DNA of 64,000 nt from Morella rubra (lineage: Eukaryota > Streptophyta > Magnoliopsida > Fagales > Myricaceae). The DNA lies in contig CM025850.1 in the NCBI GenBank assembly GCA_003952965.2, positions 21,642,058-21,706,057 of the forward strand. The letters run 5' to 3'. Positions 1 to 11,373 of the stretch are shown piece by piece (positions within the stretch are counted from its first letter, which is position 1; every line of letters starts with the position of its first letter). Made by a program: the position numbers and the translations under genes. The notes beneath the pieces are model-generated. The model was not told the origin of the DNA. It ran no database searches and saw only the letters and a list, made by a program, of their open reading frames with translations.

Positions 1-327
1 TAGGGTAAGTAGCTACAGCCTAATGACCAATAATGAAAAACTCCCTTTGGAGCTGGATTTCTTGGGAGCCTATAGGAGGAGGCTAGCCTAGAGAATGTTG
101 CTCAACAGGAATGAGCTGCTCAGTATGACAACGTGTGGGTGACCTAGTCCTAAAGGAGCCATTAGCCCCAGCCATAAATTCTGTTGATGGAAAATTGCGT
201 GCTAATTGGGAAGGTTCTTACCAGGTTATGCGTATCAACTAACTTGGACTTATCATCTGGACGATCTTCAGGGAAATCACTCCTTCACCCATGGAATGTG
301 GAGCATTTGAAGAAGTACTATCATTAA
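1..327 (+). pseudogene. Ty3/gypsy integrase C-terminal remnant
   Basis: Tail end of a gypsy polyprotein entering from outside the window. In shifted frames one reads LRANWEGSYQV (from about 190), then TYHLDDLQG, then LLHPWNVEHLKKYYH followed by a stop near 327. This matches the usual last residues of plant Ty3/gypsy polyproteins (ANWEGPY...GTYxLEDLxGxxxxxPWNxxHLKKYY). At least two frame changes and an in-frame stop show that it is dead. Lineage (Tat/Athila-like) is only a guess. Confidence 0.75.
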
Positions 328-2259
328 GGGTTTGGTGAAATTTGCTTGGCCACCAACAGGAAAGTTATTTCTTTTTGAGGTTCGACCAATCATCTACATT
401 CTATGTTATTGCTTTACCATCGATAAAATGACAAGTCTCTCCTGATAAACCTACTTGTGCATTTGTATAACTCAAAGCCCTTTTTAAATTTTGTTCCTAA
501 CATTTTCTAGGCCCCTAGAGCTTGGGAAGTGCTCCAACGCCTTCGCCTAATGCGTTAATAAAACATTTGGACCTCAAAAGCCTGAGATAGATGTGCACGC
601 TAAAAGATATCTCCAAATGTGTCAAGCAAGTGCTTGGGCTTCAAAGGTTCGGGAAAGTACTTGAATGTCCATTGCTCACCCCTAAGTTATTAAGGAAGCG
701 TTCGGACCTCAAAAGCCTGACCCCCGGGAGAGTATTAAGCTCTAAATAAGATTATCCTAAAATATCAAGGGAAGTGTTTAAAAACTATTGCCTAAAGGGT
801 CACGAGCCCATGTCTTCAATAACTCCCAGGAGAACTTTGAAACTCCAAACATTCATCGGGCCCCACATGCTAGGGTTAGCCCCATATCGACCCTTAAGTT
901 TGCTAAAAAAGCGACTTAAATTTAACAAATTGCCGTATGTGAGTATATTTAAAATTCACTTCTATGGGAAAACCAAGCTAAAATGTGTTTAGGAACGCCA
1001 GAATCAAAACTACTGGGAATGCCAAACTCAATAAATAGGAAAATAAGCATTTCATTGAATACGATAAAATTTTACAACAATGTGTACATTTAAAAAGTAG
1101 CAAGGAAAAATAAAAAGAACTTTATCTCTTGCACAGCCTGCACAAAGTGGCATTGTGAGTATCGAGGGTGGCATCGGGGTTAGGAACCACTCCTCAACAT
1201 TGTCAGGGGTCGGCTTGTGGTTACCAAGGTAGATCGGCCAGACATTGAGATCTAATTCGATCCAGTTGTCCCACTCCCACCTATCCAACTGGCCCGACAC
1301 CTCATAGTCTTTATACGGTCTTACAATCCAGGGTCTCCAACACCTCGTCTTCCAATTGTGCTGATTGGGCCGCATTTCTTGACCCCATGTAGAAACAAGA
1401 ATTCGAGGTTCTCGCTATTCACAAGCAAGTCAATAAACTCGCCCACCTTGTTTGTCCGGAGGTGACGAGGGGATATCCTCAAAGTTGGCGGCTCCGAGCA
1501 CATCTCGACTCTGAATAATTTCTCGAAGTTAATGACAGACTTCCTATGCAGATAATAAATCTTTCACGTATTGATGCCAACAAAAGGACAAATTGCAGGC
1601 TTCGAAGTATTGATGCCCAAAGAAGCCTATAGTAAGGGTGGGTATTCAAACATACGAAATTCCAATTCCCATATGTGGGGCTTTTGGCCAACTTCTTTTT
1701 AGGCCGAAATTTTGGCCAAATTTTTTTTGTTATACTTCATAAATTAACAATAAATAAAATATAAAATATATATTCCTTCAAAATCATAAACATTCATCCA
1801 AATTCTAAAATCTAAAACAAAATTACAACATTTTAAAATTATGGGTATTTGAAAACAAAATCATTTCTCCATTTGAGCCCTAATTTTTTTTTAAAAAAAA
1901 TAACCGGAATCTTTGGATCCTGTTCCAATTCCAAAAAATGCCAATATCCTCTTGGATCTTATGATTGGAAAGGTTGCTGCCACCTCGACTAACTCGGTAA
2001 ACACCTTCCCCTGCTTCATCGTCAAGGCTGAGGCAGAAAATTCAAAATAATAGTTAGAGGCAACTCAAAAATGAAAAGGAAGAGATGGTTTAAACTCCAC
2101 GTATTGGGGGGATGCGGTTGGCCATGGTCCACATGCCTCATCAAGAATTGGCCAATGTTCTTAGGACTTGGTAGCTCGTCCATTTCAAGGACCTTCCTTT
2201 AGAATCCCTTCCACTTAGTACAACTCTACATTCTTAAGAAAGAGATGTGCTTCGACTAC
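328..2259. other. Non-coding, probably 3' flank or LTR of the gypsy remnant
   Basis: No supported gene. A 17-bp exact repeat (GGACCTCAAAAGCCTGA) lies at 569-585 and 704-720, in a block of similar phrases typical of non-coding retroelement DNA. From about 1690 to 1920 it is very AT-rich. I could not find LTR ends. The minus-strand open frames between 1052 and 1691 have no recognisable motif. Confidence 0.4.
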
Positions 2260-2264
2260 AAAGT

Positions 2265-3586
2265 TGTTGGCTTTTAGTCACAATCAATGTTTTGATGATA
2301 ACAATAGAAGTAATTGAGATGTGAAGCAAAGCGGATCCAAAATGAGCACGAAGCGATCAAGTAACATCTCCTTCAATGAAGTGCTCTTAAAGTGAAGACT
2401 CAAGATGCTAGGGTAATCTTTGTAACTCTAAGTCTTCATCTTTAACAAGGATTTGAACCACACACTTGCATATTTCTTCAAAACATGCATGAAATGTTTT
2501 ACCTCTTGTTTTGAAGATTTAAAAAAATATTTTTAAATGGCTTTAAAATATCCCAATCAAATTCCCAACTTTTTATATACTTATGGAAAATTAATTGGGT
2601 ATTTTAAGTTGGTAAAAATTGGGTTTTAAAACAACCGGATCATGTGCTTAAGTTGAGGAGGTCGACCGGCTCATGTAGCGGTCGACCGGTCTTCGACCGC
2701 TTGGTATAGCGGTCGACCGGTTGGTTTGAAAAAGTTTTAAAAAAGAGCCGTTCTGACTTCTGACATTATGACCGTTGTGTAACGTAAACCTGCAGCGGTC
2801 GACCGATTCATGTAGCGGTCGACCGGTTCATCGAGATTTTTTTACCAGCTCGACTCCAACGGCTATAAACGGCTATTTTTCTTATGAAGGCCTATATAAA
2901 GCCATTCCTACGCCTTTTAAAGGTTGCTGAAAAACATAAATCATTTTGCAAAAGCCAAGAGTGATCTAAAACCTTTCAATCTTGTTCAAACATCATTCAC
3001 ACATAATCAACACTTTCACATCCTTGTTGTTGTGTGAAGCTTAAGAGATAGAAATTTCTAATTGTAATATCTACTCCATCAAGGGAGTTTTAGTGAGCAT
3101 TTTCGTTCATCCTATACACTATTAAGAGAGTGATTCTCTTGTTTCCTTTTGGTGAGGTTTGTTCATCAAAAGAAGGAGTTTAGAGAGGTTTGTTCTCAAA
3201 CTCGTTCTTGAGGCTTGAAGAGGGTTTCTCAAGCTCAAGTGTAAGGAAGGCTTTCCCTTGGTTGAAGGGAGCATAGTGAAAAAACCTCAAGGCTCGGTAA
3301 AGGAGCTTGAGGGGTGGATGTAGGCGGGTTTGCCGAACCACCTTATCTTGATCTTGTGTTTCTCATCTCATCTACTCTGTTACTTGTTAGTTTCTAGTTT
3401 CCTATTCTCTAAGTTTTATTTCTCTTTAAGTTGCAATATATATATCTTGTTGTTCAATCTTTTATTTTATTGCAATCTTTCTTTTTGTGGGACTTGTAGC
3501 TTGCAAACACTTTTCTAAAGGGTGAGTTTAGAAAAAGTTTTAAGTCCCCAATTCACTCTTGGGTTGCCTTAATCCTAGGATTTACA
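2265..3586 (+). mobile_element. Solo LTR of a Ty1/copia element (X-like family)
   Basis: A 1322-bp unit starts TGTTGGC and ends TTTACA, the TG...CA form of an LTR. It is flanked on both sides by AAAGT (2260-2264 and 3587-3591), a perfect 5-bp target duplication. No primer site or gag follows, so it is a solo LTR left by LTR-LTR recombination. Its central part (palindromes, ACGGCTATAAACGGCTA box, TATA box) and its end (GGGTGGATGTAGGCGGGTTTG, then CTTGGGTTGCCTTAATC) closely match the LTR of element X at 38350-39620. The first 300 bp differ, so it is a related subfamily. Confidence 0.92.
2660..2900 (+). promoter_or_regulatory. LTR promoter: five GGTCGACC palindromes and a TATA box
   Basis: GGTCGACC, mostly within the larger palindrome CCGGTCGACCGG, occurs at 2660, 2680, 2711, 2797 and 2817. 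A TATATAAA box follows at 2893-2900. The order and spacing (20, 31, 86, 20 bp) is nearly that of the X 5' LTR. The position suggests U3 promoter elements. No binding factor is known to me. Confidence 0.6.
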
Positions 3587-3591
3587 AAAGT

Positions 3592-5145
3592 GAAGCGAGG
3601 TAGTGGTAAGCAATGGTATTGGTGTGAAAGCAATCTCAGCAAAGTTTACGTACGACGATCCATCATGTCAATAGATGACCAATCGGTGGACTAGTGAAAC
3701 GACGTGTTTCACTAACCGATAGATCATCTAAGCGTTCGATCGGATAATTAACCGTCCAATTAACCAATAAGGACGATCGCTTACTAAAAGTGTTAAACAA
3801 TGTGTTTGATAACTGATCGGATGTCACATAGTGATGATCGATCGGCATGAGGACAATGAGCAAAAACCAAAAACCCAAAACTCATATTTTTCATCCAAAT
3901 CCTCACACTCCTAACAATGTCAAACACCCATTAAAACTAAAATACTAATCCATTTTAAAATCGGTAAAAATAAATTTAAAAACCGGTAAAAATTTAATAA
4001 ATTTACATACCAAAAAGGTGGAGGCGAATAAAAATGAGTATGGATGTGGCGTGATAGAGTGTGAAATTCAAAATCCCGGAGAGTTTAAGAGCATTTTGGT
4101 GAAGAATGGCGCTTGGGTTGTTTTCTTAACATTTCTCAACACGTTCGATCGGCAAACTTCTATGCGTTGTCTTTATTGGCTTACCAATTGATTGTCCCGT
4201 CTTAGCCGATTGAATGGGGATTCGAATCTGCGTCAATTACAAAAACACGTGAATTGATCATTTTGTAAACATTTGTCAGTTATGCTAATTGATCATATAA
4301 TTAGTCGATCTATTGTGTAATCTGGGCGATTAGTATGTCTCCACGTGTCCACCATGTGGCCTTCATAATTTTATTTTATTTTGGGCGATCGAGTGCTTTG
4401 GTAATAGCCTTCCACTCCTTGTGACAGATGTTTTCGTCACCTAATATTTTTTAAATTTAATTAAGTGTCGATCAATCGGCTAATTAGACGAATGAATGAC
4501 TAATTATCATCACAGATAAGGAATGTTGTGATGAAATTGGTGAAGAAATCAATTTTCATCACTAAAATTTGATTATTTGTGTCGATTTTTTGTCACTAAA
4601 AGTCAGGTGATGAAATTTCATAATGGAGAATTTCATCACTAAAAGTCAAAATTCTAATAGTGATATCTTAATCATATGTGTGGTCCAACTCTTCCTTAAT
4701 TGATAAGTTCAATACATATAATATTTAATTGAAATTAAGATAAAGTGTGGAGTTAAATCTCAAATTTCATATATTTGTTTTGATATATCCCAAAAGCTTA
4801 AACCGTTAAGAAGTGGTAGAACAACTATTACCAAAAAATAACATACATGATGTACTTTGTTTTGAACTTAATAAAACTTTTTTTTACCTACATTTCAAAA
4901 TCAAACCCTTTCGGCTAGAGTGAGAGGCTCTACTTCTCTCTCTAGCGCCTCCCTCATGCATGCACCCGAGCACCCAAATTCGATACATACAGGAGCGGCT
5001 CAGGCTACCCCCATTCGCTCTCCCTTACCTAGTTGACCCTCTTCTTACAGGCTATACATCTGCTCTTTTACAGACTAAATTTTATTTTTGTCCCGAAAAA
5101 GGTTCTTTTAGAGACGAATTTTGTACCGTTCAAAAAAAATTTGTT
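3592..5145. other. Intergenic, transposon-like debris
   Basis: No gene recognised. 3650-4350 is rich in CGATCG-containing phrases. 4424-4665 repeats the phrase TTTCATCACTAAAAGTCA in both orientations and ends near CTAATAGTG, resembling the subterminal part of a CACTA-type element. 5080-5145 (TTTGTCCCGAAAAAGG ... GACGAATTTTGT) is a similar dyad-rich phrase next to the atp1 fragment. Confidence 0.35.
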
Positions 5146-5406
5146 CGCAGCATCAAGATCTGACCCAAATTGAGCAAAGGCGACCACTTCTCGATATTGT
5201 GCCAATTCAAGTTTTAGACTACCGCAGACTTGTTTCGTAGCTTTCAACTGGGCGGCAGACCCGACGCGACTGACCGATAAACAGACGTTAACAGCAGGTC
5301 TAATTACGCCATAAAAGAGCTCTGTTTCCAAACAGATTTGTCCATCTGTAATGCAGATCACGTAGGTTGGAATATAGGAGGATAGGTCTCCCGCTTGTGT
5401 TTGCAT
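5146..5406 (-). pseudogene. atp1: Nuclear fragment of mitochondrial atp1 (ATP synthase F1 alpha)
   Basis: The minus strand reads an open stretch of about 87 residues with [58 protein letters not shown] and [11 protein letters not shown]. This is the C-terminal half of the catalytic-core region of F1-ATPase alpha. ICLETELFY and QYREV are typical of the plant mitochondrial form and not of chloroplast AtpA. Homology stops abruptly after LDAA (5146), where unrelated sequence continues. Plants encode this subunit in the mitochondrion, so this is a transferred or transposon-captured fragment (NUMT-like), about one sixth of the gene, with several substitutions but no stop. Confidence 0.85.
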
Positions 5407-6929
5407 GATGGTTAATGTCCCTGAAAGCCAATACTGTTGTTGTGAGAAAAAATACAGAACCTAAGAAACTCAATAGAATTTATCGAAACTTGGCTGGAAC
5501 GAGAGGCTCTGTTGAAAACGGGCACTGTCGCACCCCAAAAATAACATGGTAATTTCCATTGCAGTCGTCTTATAAAAATTAAGTTGGTGTTTTACTTGGC
5601 GTATGAAACTGTCAAATCAGCAAAACTTAAAGCCAGCGGGAAATAACATTTATTAAAGCTTTTCTCCCACAGATCTCTCCATCGTGAAGAGGAATAACTA
5701 CAAGCCTACAACCCAGCCTACAAATTTTCTCCAGCTTCTCAGAACCCAATAAAGCTCTGGTTCAAGATCATCGTTCAGCAAATGGTTCAGTGCAAGAAAA
5801 AGGTAATTTCCATTCAACTCCCAATTTGCCTTGGTTTCCAAAGGTGTACGTGGACATGTATTGTCAAGGAAGCAGAGGCTCCTTTGGAGGAGGGTGCTAA
5901 GATAAATGATGCAAACAACGCATGCACCCTCTTCTCTTATATTTATTTGAGGAAAATAAACAATGAAGAACACCTATCCAATTGCACCTTAGTTAGTAAA
6001 AACCTGAAACGGACGAACAAGTTCTAACTTGAAATCCCACTTCACGGGCAACTGTCCAAACTGAAGATCCAGTTCGAAGTGATTGGGAACGCTAAGGTAC
6101 GATCGAACTATTTCAAACGCGCATGAACAAGTTCAAACTACAATTTTCAACTTCTACGCCTGCAAATGGGCCTCACGTGCAATGCATGCACATTCCACAT
6201 TGAAGAACAAATTTGAGCTTGTGAATCAAAAAATTCCTTGGATTGCTTCAACATCTCAGCGCCTTCTGCAGCTAACCTCTCTTTCCAATAGCCTTTTCAA
6301 CTATAAGAACTTGCACAAGGGTCAGTAATGTTGAAGTTTTCTCATGTGAAAAGAAGAGGTTTTATGACTCCTTTCAAGAGCATATCCAGTTCTAACATGT
6401 GCGTCCACATTAGGAATATGCTCTTGTACATGTGAAAGAGATAAGAAGAGTGGATTGGTTAAATAACTTACAATTTCTTTCGAATAGATTACCCCCATAA
6501 TGTCAGGTTTACTAGAATCTTTAGCTTATTTGAGTGAGTGACATGCATTCAAGGCCCTGCCAAATTGTATGACAATTGGATCAAGCTTATGATTATGTTT
6601 TCCACGACTTGCCCTATTTATGGTGGAATTTCTAATTGTATTGCCACCTAGCTATATAATTTTGCAATTCTAGTAATGACAAAAAATAGATCCACACTTG
6701 CAGAAAAGGGACTTTCTGACAATAATCAATTATTCGCATTTGCTTCACCCACAAAACACAAACCTCTCTACAAATTGGGCACTTCGAGTCCAGACTTGCC
6801 TTTTATGTTTGATACAAATTTGGATCTTTTTATTTTTCCTAAGTGGTTCTTAGAGTGTAAGTGATACTTCTATGAGTCTTTTTTTTTTTTCTAAGACTTC
6901 TATGAGTCTATTAATTGCAAGAAACTTAA
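5407..6929. other. Intergenic, nothing recognised
   Basis: Several short open frames (for example 5782-6027 and 6083-6328, plus strand) have no motif, no paralogue in the window and overlap antisense frames of equal length. I see no RNA gene or transposon end here. Confidence 0.4.
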
Positions 6930-7767
6930 TCAAAATTTCTGACTTAACCCCTGCCATCCAGTTAGATGCAAATAAGAAGGATCAACTGTTATGGTTCGCT
7001 GATGATTTGCTCATTTTTGCCGGGGCTAATGTTTGGGAAGCTACTGCCATTCTAGAATGCCTCTCCAAGTATGCTTCGTGGTCAGGTCAATGTCTTAAAA
7101 GTAGTAAATTTGTGATTACTTTCAGCAGGCATACCAGATCTAAGGTACCCCTCGATTCATGATATATGCTCTTTATTGGAATTACGGCATGATGCGGATA
7201 CTGGGAAACATCTCAGGCTGCCCCTATCTCTCGGGGCTAATGAAAAACAGCTGTGGGGTGAAGTGGTGGAGAAGGTTGGAAAAAGAATCGAGGGGTGGAA
7301 GGCAAAATTACTTTCTCAGGCGGGTAGAGCTGTCTTGATTAGAGCTGTGGCAGCGGCTCTTCCCTCGTACACCATGTTGCATTTTCTCCTCCAAAGTCTG
7401 TCTCTGCTCGGATTGATGTAAAATTGATGAGATTTTGGTGAGGTTTTGATGAAGCAAGAAAGCATGATCCGACTCCGAAATCTTGGAATTCAATTTGTAG
7501 GACAAAGGTGGAAGGAAGCCTCGGTTTAAGGCTTATGGGGAAGACGAATAAAGCCTTGGTGATGACATTGTGGGGGGGGGGGGCAAGTCCAATCTGATGC
7601 TGACAAGCTTTGGGTAAAAGCTTTGAAGGTAAGCACTTGACATCAAAATTCATTTGGGAGAATGCTTGCTACCCGGGGTCGTCCTGGCTTTAGAAAGGGG
7701 ATCCTTAAAGTGGGCAGGTTTTTGAAACAGGGTCTTTGCTATCAAACTAGGGGTGGGGAATCTACCA
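6930..7767 (+). pseudogene. LINE (non-LTR retrotransposon) reverse transcriptase, part 1
   Basis: The plus strand carries the RT catalytic-box remnant WFADDLLIFAG (FADD form, about 6995-7020). Downstream comes the usual plant LINE order: LPLSLGANEK, RIEGWKAKLLSQAGRAVLIRAVAAALPSYTM (7280-7375), a region like FWWG...W..IC..K.EGSLGLR (7430-7535), then SWLWKGILK and GGESTRP near 7750. Frame changes and a G-run at 7570-7581 break it. The upstream endonuclease and ORF1 are missing, as expected for a 5'-truncated copy. It is interrupted at 7768 and resumes at 8305. Confidence 0.85.
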
Positions 7768-8304
7768 GGCCTTGTTTGGGAAGTTTATTTAGATTGAGAT
7801 TGAAATTGAGAGTAGGTCTCCTTGGGTTTTGTTCCGGATTTGTGATTCTTGGGATCGGTGATCTAAGGCCCTAATGATTACTTTCTTTTATTTACAGCAT
7901 TTAAAAGAAATGTTTCACGGTAACCCCATTCTAAGGCCCATGCTATAAAAAACAAATCTAGGTGGACAACATTTAAAGGTGTAGGGAAATATGTCAATTA
8001 GACGGTAAACTCCATTATAAGACCCATGCTACAAAAAACAACTCTAGGTGGACAACATTTAAAAGTGTAGAATTCACATGCTGTGTCAATTAGACGGTGA
8101 AAAGCAGTATCAGTTGGAGAAATAAGAATATTTTTTCATTTTTTAATTCGACATTTTGACTTCGAGACACACAAAGCGGGAGAGACGTACACAAATTTGT
8201 GATGTTTGCAGAAACCTTCTTAGGATCCAAAAGACATCCAAATACGAGACTTAAATCGAGTTTTAGATCTTAAAACTAGAGTTCAATCCCAATCCCAAAC
8301 ATGG
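7768..8304. mobile_element. Small terminal-inverted-repeat element inside the LINE
   Basis: Starts GGCCTTGTTTGGGA and ends TCCCAAACATGG, an imperfect inverted repeat of about 12 bp, flanked by CCA (7765-7767 and 8305-8307). Removing the element and one CCA rejoins the LINE frame as ...GGESTKALVEP, which supports the borders. A 3-bp target duplication with a G/C-T-TGTTTGG terminus suggests a PIF/Harbinger (Tourist-like) MITE, although that superfamily usually prefers TTA or TAA. No transposase frame is present. Confidence 0.6.
7931..8101. repeat. Direct duplication of about 80 bp
   Basis: CCCATGCTA..AAAAAACAA.TCTAGGTGGACAACATTTAAA, followed by GTGTAG and GTCAATTAGACGGT, occurs twice in tandem (about 7931-8015 and 8017-8101) within the small inverted-repeat element. 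The second copy has about ten extra bases before GTCAATTAG. Confidence 0.8.
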
Positions 8305-8578
8305 CCAAGGCTTTGGTCGAACCCTTGGATTCCTTAAGTGGAAATTTTCGTGCCTCGTCCTAAAAATGACGAGGTTTTGGTTGAAGTTGATGCTACTGTA
8401 GCCAAGCTATTAATCCCAGGTACTGGGATTTATAATGAAGTCCGAATTAGAGCCCTGTTTATTGAGGAAGATGCTAATGTTGTGCTTGGGATCCAAATTC
8501 ATGTGAGAGAGGAAGAGGATCAGCTACTTTGGCTGAAAGACCCGAATGGAATTTTCTCTACGAAGTCTTTTCAGTAAT
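8305..8578 (+). pseudogene. LINE reverse transcriptase/C-terminal region, part 2
   Basis: Continuation of the LINE after the inserted element. An open stretch contains VAKLLIPGTGIYNEVRIRALFIEEDANVVLGIQI, then EDQLLWLKDPNGIFSTKSF and a stop. This is the familiar plant LINE tail pattern (V..LI....W....+..LF...A..I..I, then D.L.W....NG.FS.KS). The fragment ends only about 75 bp from the stop codon of the neighbouring hydrolase gene, which lies on the other strand. Confidence 0.8.
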
Positions 8579-8653
8579 AGAATCTTTGCCGAGAAAAAAA
8601 AAATCAAAATAAAAACTGTTATGGTCCAACATTTTTCCAAACACTAATTGCCG

Positions 8654-8913
8654 TTATTTTGAACATTCCTCATTGCTAGCAATATCAGCAACAGATGTCC
8701 ATACGCGCCCGAGATACAGAGCAAATTCCTTCTCTCTACCAAGGACTACACTGGCATGGTCAGCATTTCTAATAATATGAACCTCTGTATCTGGAGCTCT
8801 CATTTTGATGGTGGCGATGCACTCGATAGGGACAACCGGGTCCCTATCACCATGGATAACACATATTTTCAGACCTGCATTGACCAAAACTACAAGGAAG
8901 CCATCCAATACTT

Positions 8914-8956
<43 letters not shown>

Positions 8957-10651
8957 TTGATGGGTGTGTCTAGTCAAGTCCACAATCATGAAATGGAGAT
9001 CCCTGGAAAAAGAAAAGAAAGACGATCAGGAGAATACAACATTAGTAAAAGTGGTTAATATTCTCCTTTTCAGTCAGGATAAATGCAGATTTCTACCTTC
9101 TCCCAGTAAGAAGCTTCAGGATTTCCTCCCATGTCCGGTGGTGTCGGCAAATAAGAAAACAGACGCATCGACCTAAGTGCTCATACCACGACATCACTGA
9201 TGAAGCAAACAATAATGGCGGCCACAATCTCTTCCCAGCAAGCTTTTTAAGTGCCACCAAACTTCCTCCTTCTTTAGAAGCAGGAAAGTAAGGCTAACAA
9301 ACAGATCCAAAAGGAAAAAAAATAAGATCCGAGACATATTAGCTTTTTCCTCTTTTGTGATTCCTGCAAATTAAAATATATACGAGAAAATCTTATGCAC
9401 TTACGGGTGATACGAAGGTGATTGATTTAACGGAGTTCGAATACTTCGCAGCTAAGGCTAGCGCTACTACACAACCCATGGAGTGAGCAACTAAATGAAA
9501 AGACCCCAACCCAAATGGACATATCACGGATTTCTCAATCGCTTCGACGTGATTCTTCAAGGTGTATGAACAGTCACGTGGCTTTGGGCTTTTACCAAAT
9601 CCCAAGAGGTCCACAGCAAACAACCTATAATTTTGATATATGGTTTCGGAAAGATTTGGAAACACCGTCTCTGTCCAAAAAGAGGAGGAACAGAGAAAAC
9701 CGTGCAAGAATATCACGTTGTCAGCTGGCTTTGCCCTGCAATCCTCCGTTGTTGCTGCCAGACAAAATATTACAAGAGATTAATAAAAGTCTTATACTAC
9801 CTTCAATGGAGACTACATATTTACCATCTTATATGGAGGTTCATGACTGATCCCCAAGAAGCAAATCTTGCGACAAAATAATCCAACCCAGCAGGCCCAC
9901 CGGAGTGGACCCACCTAACGGACAGATAAATTCCGGCCCTAAGAGCCTCCCAAGCCATATACCAAATCAGTCTCGCTTTGCTGAGGGAGTGGCCCAAGGA
10001 ATTGTTTATACCTGAAGAATTGAACTTTAAACTTCAGAAGAAGCAAACTGGCCCCAGGTTTTGACCACACAGGCCAACCCCTTCAGGTCGTTTATTCGCT
10101 CTTCTTACAAAGCAGACAAGCAGCAAACATGAAACTAACAGTTCTACCATTTTCTCCGCAGTCAACAGAGATGTCACGATCTTATATATTGAGCAAAAAT
10201 ATAAAAAGAGAACTGTAAAATGGGCTATTTCCAACCTACCTTTCGAAGGCTCCCTCACAATTACATGAAGTTTCTGATCGCCATTCTTCATCCAAGACGC
10301 ACAAGATTCGCACCCGCAGTCAGACCACCTATTGACCATCAGTCCACTGCCTCTTTTCTTGGAATCCCCTCGTTTGCTCGAGTATCCAAGAAACGAAATT
10401 TCCTTAAAAACGTTTTTCCTCGAATATAATGTCTCAGACTGTTCATCTTCTCCATCATCAAGCAGTTCCTTCCTCTTTCGACAAAAACATAAAGAGGCCT
10501 CTCCTTCAAAGCACTCGTCAAGAATGCCATAGATCATGCAAAATAAAGCGTCAATAAAATCAAGGATGAGGAAAATGAAGAAACTGACTAGAGACAAGAG
10601 TCCTCCGGAAAATTTTGTAGGCCATTTTCCTGAGAAAACTGCTGGAGCCAT
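8654..10651 (-). CDS. BDG: BODYGUARD-like alpha/beta-fold hydrolase, four exons
   Basis: Model: exons 10651-10240, 9754-9405, 9293-9097 and 9002-8654, all with GT/AG introns and matching phases, giving about 435 aa. Exon 1 holds an N-terminal hydrophobic segment (LVSFFIFLILDFIDALFC) and the Cys-rich SDCGCESCASW motif that marks this family. Exon 2 holds FLHGFLCSSSFWTET (oxyanion-loop HG), DLLGFGKSP and the nucleophile elbow AHSMG. Exon 3 has PYFPASKEG and SWYEHLG. Exon 4 has HGDRDPVVP (acid) and NADHASVV (catalytic His), so the Ser-Asp-His triad is complete. Family members (BDG1-5 in Arabidopsis) are epidermal, wall-associated proteins needed for cuticle formation; the substrate is unsettled. 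The Met at 10651 fits the family N-terminus. An in-frame Met at 10948 is possible but adds about 100 unlike residues. The paralogue number cannot be assigned. Confidence 0.88.
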
Positions 10652-11373
10652 GATGGGGGAGAAAGTGAGAGAAAGCGAGAGGAAGTGGGGAGGAAGAGAT
10701 ATGAACTGATGAGGAACCCATGGTTTCGGAGTTGGGAGGCTGTAAGAAGGACCCAGAAACGAAAAAAATTGTGACAAATGTTGAGCCACGCCGTGGGATG
10801 AGAATCTGGTACCAATTACGTAATCAAAGGGTAAGAATGGTTGAGGAAGTTGCGTGTTTTTGACATTTTGTGCAGGAAGCTTGGCACGTTTTGGCCTCTG
10901 GATGTAGTGAACAGGACTTCTGCCGAAGTGCAAATCGAAATAACACAAATCTTGTCTCTCCTGCTTAATATTTTGCCTGTCTGTTTTTATTTTTCTTAAC
11001 AGTAAGTTTGCCTCTGAAACTGCGACTTTTCCACTTTGTGCTCTCTGCGTCGGCCGTGGAGACTCGAGAACTTATATGAGGTATTTTATAAAATTTAGTT
11101 AAAAATCATTCTTTTAACTTTTAGAGATGCAACATTACTCGTGTAAGGCGTTGTATTTAAGATTTATTAATATTTCACTCTTAATTGATAATGCTGTTTT
11201 TGCTAAATTTTATTTTGATGATTTTATTATTTATAAATTTTTGTTTGGAAAAAAATATTTCTGCAAACTTTTATTTATCAATAATATTTGGTAATATCAT
11301 AGTAGGCCCCTAATTATAGAAGGCTCTTATGTTTTATACATAATCAATCATTGCCTTCCAACCACATACAAAT
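10652..11373. other. Upstream region of the BDG-like gene
   Basis: Contains the probable 5' untranslated region and promoter of the minus-strand hydrolase. The part nearest the gene is of ordinary composition; from 11070 on it is strongly AT-rich. No TATA box could be assigned with confidence and no other gene is seen. Confidence 0.4.

Noticed and set aside
2660..2824. Regular GGTCGACC repeats as a CRISPR-like array
   Set aside because: Units are short palindromes inside an LTR, spacers are unequal and also conserved, and the host is a plant.
5146..5406. Chloroplast atpA fragment
   Set aside because: ICLETELFY and QYREV are typical of the mitochondrial alpha subunit; the plastid form differs at these places.
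10652..10948. N-terminal extension of the BDG-like protein from the Met at 10948
   Set aside because: The extra 100 residues have no family resemblance; the Met at 10651 directly precedes the expected hydrophobic segment.
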